Origin: Deltaproteobacteria bacterium
GTDB lineage: Bacteria > Desulfobacterota > Binatia > UBA9968
Assembly: GCA_016183145.1 (NCBI GenBank)
Contig: JACPFE010000302.1
Coordinates: 1-8,294 of the forward strand
DNA: 8,294 nt
Direction: 5' to 3'
The position numbers were made by a program, and so were the translations under genes. This document shows positions 6,101 to 8,294 of this stretch, in pieces. The notes beneath the pieces are model-generated. The model ran no database searches and had not been told where the DNA came from. It saw only the letters and a program-made list of their open reading frames with translations. Position 1 is the first letter of the stretch. Every line of letters starts with the position of its first letter.

Positions 6101-7385
6101 ATACCCCTTCCTTGTCGCTACCCTTCTGTGCGCTCTCCATCTGCCGTATCTTGAGCACCAAGCCGACGATCAAGGCCAGGATGATGACGGCTGACACAGC
6201 GAGCCATTTGCGCCGAAAGCCCAATTCTTCGAGAGCCTTCAGCCCCCCGGCATAAGCCTTTGCGCTCACCTGAAGCCCCGGATCAACCTCCTTTTTTAGC
6301 GTCACCACCGAGAAGGCATGGATGGCCGCGCGCGCTTTAATCAGCGCCGTCTTTGCCTCATTGAGGTCGAACTCGGGCTGGCTCACCTCCATGCCGGCAT
6401 GCCCGGCCTTGAGCAAAATCGCATGAGCCTTATCGTACTCCTGCCGCAACGAGTCGATCATCGCGCGCATCGCAGCAGCGCTCTTCCCTCCCCGATCCTC
6501 CCCTGTGTGACATCGGGTACAGACGGCCTTGTCTTGCGTGCCAATCAGCTCATCGCTCGTCTCTAAGATCTGGTGGTTGTCGTGACAGGTGGCGCAGCCC
6601 GGGATCCCCATCTGAACGAAGACCTGCGAATGGCGGCTCTTGCTAAACAGCTCTCCGTTGACTGCATGGCACTGGCTGCACACATTACCCACCCATGAAA
6701 TGCCCGGCGGCGCTGCCCCATGGTTGCCATGGCAATCGTTGCAGGTCGGCGCCGACAGGTCGCCTTTATTCGCCATCATCCTCCAATGCACGCTCTTCTT
6801 GTAATTCGCCAGCTGATCGGTAGGAATCTTATACGGCGCCATGTATTCGGCGTTGGCATGACACGACCCACAGGTATCGGCCACATGCAACGGATGAACG
6901 GAGGAGCGCGGGTCACTGGGTGCTTTGATGGAATGCGGCTTGTGACAACTGGCGCAGGTAGCGACCTTGGAATCCTTTTGTTCTTTTAGCCTCCGGCCAT
7001 GGACCGATGTGTAATATTCCGTCACCTGATCCACCCGTAACGCCGGATTGTACTGCCGCATGAAACGGGCATCGGAATGGCAGCGGCCACAGACATCCAC
7101 GATCTTGGTTCCCGTGGGTTTGCCGATGTATCCCTTGGCCGGGTTCATGGCGCTCATTTCCGTGTCCGGGGCATCGCCACCATGGCACGAGACGCAGCCA
7201 AAGCCTTTGACCGCGTGAATGTCGCCAACGAATTGCTTTGCCGGCTCGGCAAGCCGCCCATCGGGAAGGGCCTGGTGGCAGGCGGCGCAATTTTCTACTT
7301 GCTGCTGGCCAATTGCAGGTAGCGGCAAAAATAAAATGACCGCAATTCCCAGCCATAAAAAACCGCGTGATGTCGCTCTAATCAC
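6099..7385 (-). CDS. Nine-heme cytochrome c with C-terminal membrane anchor
   Basis: This 428-residue periplasmic multiheme cytochrome starts at GTG 7383-7385. I preferred this to a longer open frame reaching 7508 for three reasons: the GTG overlaps the upstream stop as GTGA, GGAGG lies 9 nt before it, and a signal peptide (hydrophobic about residues 9-26, ending LPLPAIG) follows at once. Nine CxxCH motifs begin at residues 33, 64, 99, 144, 172, 215, 236, 264 and 289. Residues about 305-389 carry no heme and look helical, with an AKTALIKARAAIHAF stretch like the C-terminal helices of larger multiheme cytochromes. A single transmembrane helix follows (about 393-412), with a short charged cytoplasmic tail. 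The SVHG and TCGSCH modules resemble those of the 11-heme protein at 2906-4186. Its place just before the Rieske and cytochrome b genes suggests that it replaces cytochrome c1 as the periplasmic acceptor (inference). I recognise no catalytic site. Confidence 0.9.
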   Translation of the reverse strand: MIRATSRGFLWLGIAVILFLPLPAIGQQQVENCAACHQALPDGRLAEPAKQFVGDIHAVKGFGCVSCHGGDAPDTEMSAMNPAKGYIGKPTGTKIVDVCGRCHSDARFMRQYNPALRVDQVTEYYTSVHGRRLKEQKDSKVATCASCHKPHSIKAPSDPRSSVHPLHVADTCGSCHANAEYMAPYKIPTDQLANYKKSVHWRMMANKGDLSAPTCNDCHGNHGAAPPGISWVGNVCSQCHAVNGELFSKSRHSQVFVQMGIPGCATCHDNHQILETSDELIGTQDKAVCTRCHTGEDRGGKSAAAMRAMIDSLRQEYDKAHAILLKAGHAGMEVSQPEFDLNEAKTALIKARAAIHAFSVVTLKKEVDPGLQVSAKAYAGGLKALEELGFRRKWLAVSAVIILALIVGLVLKIRQMESAQKGSDKEGV

Positions 7386-8294
7386 TCCCGCACCCCTCCG
7401 AAAGTTTGGAGATAAGCAACGAGGTCCCCCATTTCCTGTTCCGTGAAGGCAGGCCAGGTCACAGATTTCTCTCGCATCTTTTCGGCCATGCCGCTCGCGT
7501 GGTTCCACATCGCCGCGATCACGGTTACGGGCTGATCAAGCTCCTTGGCGCGCTCGAAATCAGGTCCCACATTGCCCCCTTTACCGCGTACGGAGTGGCA
7601 CCTTAAACATCCCTTGCTGGCCACGAGTTCTTGCCCTCGGCGGGAATCGCCTGGTCTGGCAAAGTACTGGACCGAATAAAGATAACCGACGATATCAGCC
7701 ATCTCTCCGGCATGAAGTTGAGGCAGGGGGATCCTTCTGTTGGCCATTTCCTTTGTCATAGCCGGGGCCTTATTCCACATGGCGGCCGCGAATTGAACCA
7801 GGCTCAGCTTAACAGCTCGTTGAGCGAGTTCGCCGCCAACCTGCCCTCCACGGCCTTTGACACTATGGCACTCAATACACCCTTTTTGCACGAAAAGCCT
7901 CTGGCCCTGATCGGGGCGACCGGGAAGAAGATAGAGCGGCTGTTGTTCACCCACAGGTGAAGCAGACTTAATAAACGCGATCAAGCTTTGTAATTCGGCT
8001 TGAGTGAAATTAGGCCGCTTGATACCCGCAGCGCGCATGGCCTCGGTCATGGATGGTCCATGATTCCACATCGCCGCGGCGAGGAATATGGGAGAGTTAT
8101 ACTGACCTAAGCTGTCGAGGCTCGGACCCGCTACGCCGCCGGTCCCACCCACCTGATGGCAAGTAACACAACGCTTGTCAGTAAACACCCGCCGCCCTTG
8201 CTTTGGGTCGCCGGCCCGCTCAAAATAATTTACTGTGTAAAGGAAAGCGATCAAATCACCCGTCTCGCTGGGGCTTAGGTGAGGGCGAGCGATC
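7382..8294 (-). CDS. Tandem-repeat cytochrome c (at least three class I-like heme domains), 5' end outside window
   Basis: This is a periplasmic electron-transfer protein; 303 codons and the stop are visible. It has three heme motifs, CVTCH, CIECH and CLRCH, at visible residues 42, 139 and 230. Each sits in a repeat of about 90-100 residues that ends in a helix such as the one reading DLIAFLYTV. About 30-37 residues after each CH comes AAMWN followed by a Met (WNHGPSM, WNKAPAM, WNHASGM), which is the likely sixth heme ligand. The frame stays open to position 8293. Its first residues (ARPHLSPSETGDL) match the end of a preceding repeat (compare PLPQLHAGEMADI), so at least one more domain and the signal peptide lie beyond the edge. 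The first start-like codon in the window, TTG at 8252-8254, falls inside that helix and is not a real start. The stop TGA overlaps the GTG of the nine-heme gene. A direct role as electron acceptor of the Rieske/b pair is inference. Confidence 0.9.
   Translation of the reverse strand, partial: IARPHLSPSETGDLIAFLYTVNYFERAGDPKQGRRVFTDKRCVTCHQVGGTGGVAGPSLDSLGQYNSPIFLAAAMWNHGPSMTEAMRAAGIKRPNFTQAELQSLIAFIKSASPVGEQQPLYLLPGRPDQGQRLFVQKGCIECHSVKGRGGQVGGELAQRAVKLSLVQFAAAMWNKAPAMTKEMANRRIPLPQLHAGEMADIVGYLYSVQYFARPGDSRRGQELVASKGCLRCHSVRGKGGNVGPDFERAKELDQPVTVIAAMWNHASGMAEKMREKSVTWPAFTEQEMGDLVAYLQTFGGVRE
7395..7399 (-). promoter_or_regulatory. Shine-Dalgarno site for the nine-heme cytochrome
   Basis: GGAGG on the minus strand lies inside the end of the upstream cytochrome gene, 9 nt before the GTG at 7385. 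It decides the start in favour of the GTG that overlaps the upstream stop. Confidence 0.7.

Noticed and set aside
7386..7508. N-terminal extension of the nine-heme protein
   Set aside because: It overlaps the coding end of the upstream cytochrome, and the signal peptide begins right after the GTG at 7385.

Overview
All seven genes in this window lie on the minus strand, so transcription runs from high to low coordinates. Together they form a dense membrane electron-transfer locus. I count 36 covalent c-type heme sites: 35 canonical CxxCH motifs and one CX3CH. There are also two different membrane b-type cytochromes and one Rieske [2Fe-2S] protein. The sequence is GC-rich. No ribosomal or other phylogenetic marker is present. 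Several multiheme cytochromes beside a Rieske/cytochrome b pair suggest an anaerobic or facultative respiring bacterium, for example of the Desulfobacterota, NC10/Methylomirabilota, Acidobacteriota or Nitrospirota type. That placement is inference from gene content only.

Upstream group (8294 down to 4527): (1) a tandem-repeat cytochrome c with three heme domains visible, whose N-terminus lies beyond the window; (2) a nine-heme cytochrome c with a C-terminal membrane anchor, joined to gene 1 by a GTGA start/stop overlap; (3) a Rieske protein 10 bp further on; (4) a cytochrome b in which the b6-like and subunit IV-like halves are fused, 2 bp further on. This is a quinol:acceptor oxidoreductase core of the bc1/b6f type. 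It has no recognisable cytochrome c1 or f, and multiheme cytochromes stand in that position.

A 340-bp gap (4187-4526) follows. It holds a pair of inverted REP-like hairpins and an AT-rich island that may carry a promoter.

Downstream group (4186 down to 169): (5) an 11-heme cytochrome c with a C-terminal membrane helix; (6) a five-helix di-heme-type cytochrome b related to formate dehydrogenase gamma/b561 proteins, overlapping gene 5 by 8 bp; (7) a 13-heme membrane cytochrome that joins three N-terminal helices, a NapC/NirT-like section and a compact C-terminal seven-heme section. The last 168 bp hold no convincing gene, but a strong Shine-Dalgarno sequence at the very edge suggests that another minus-strand gene begins there.

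Working model (inference): two quinol-oxidising (or quinone-reducing) cytochrome b modules each pass electrons to, or receive them from, chains of periplasmic membrane-anchored multiheme cytochromes. The partner at the far end, such as a terminal reductase, an extracellular acceptor or a soluble donor, is not in this window.
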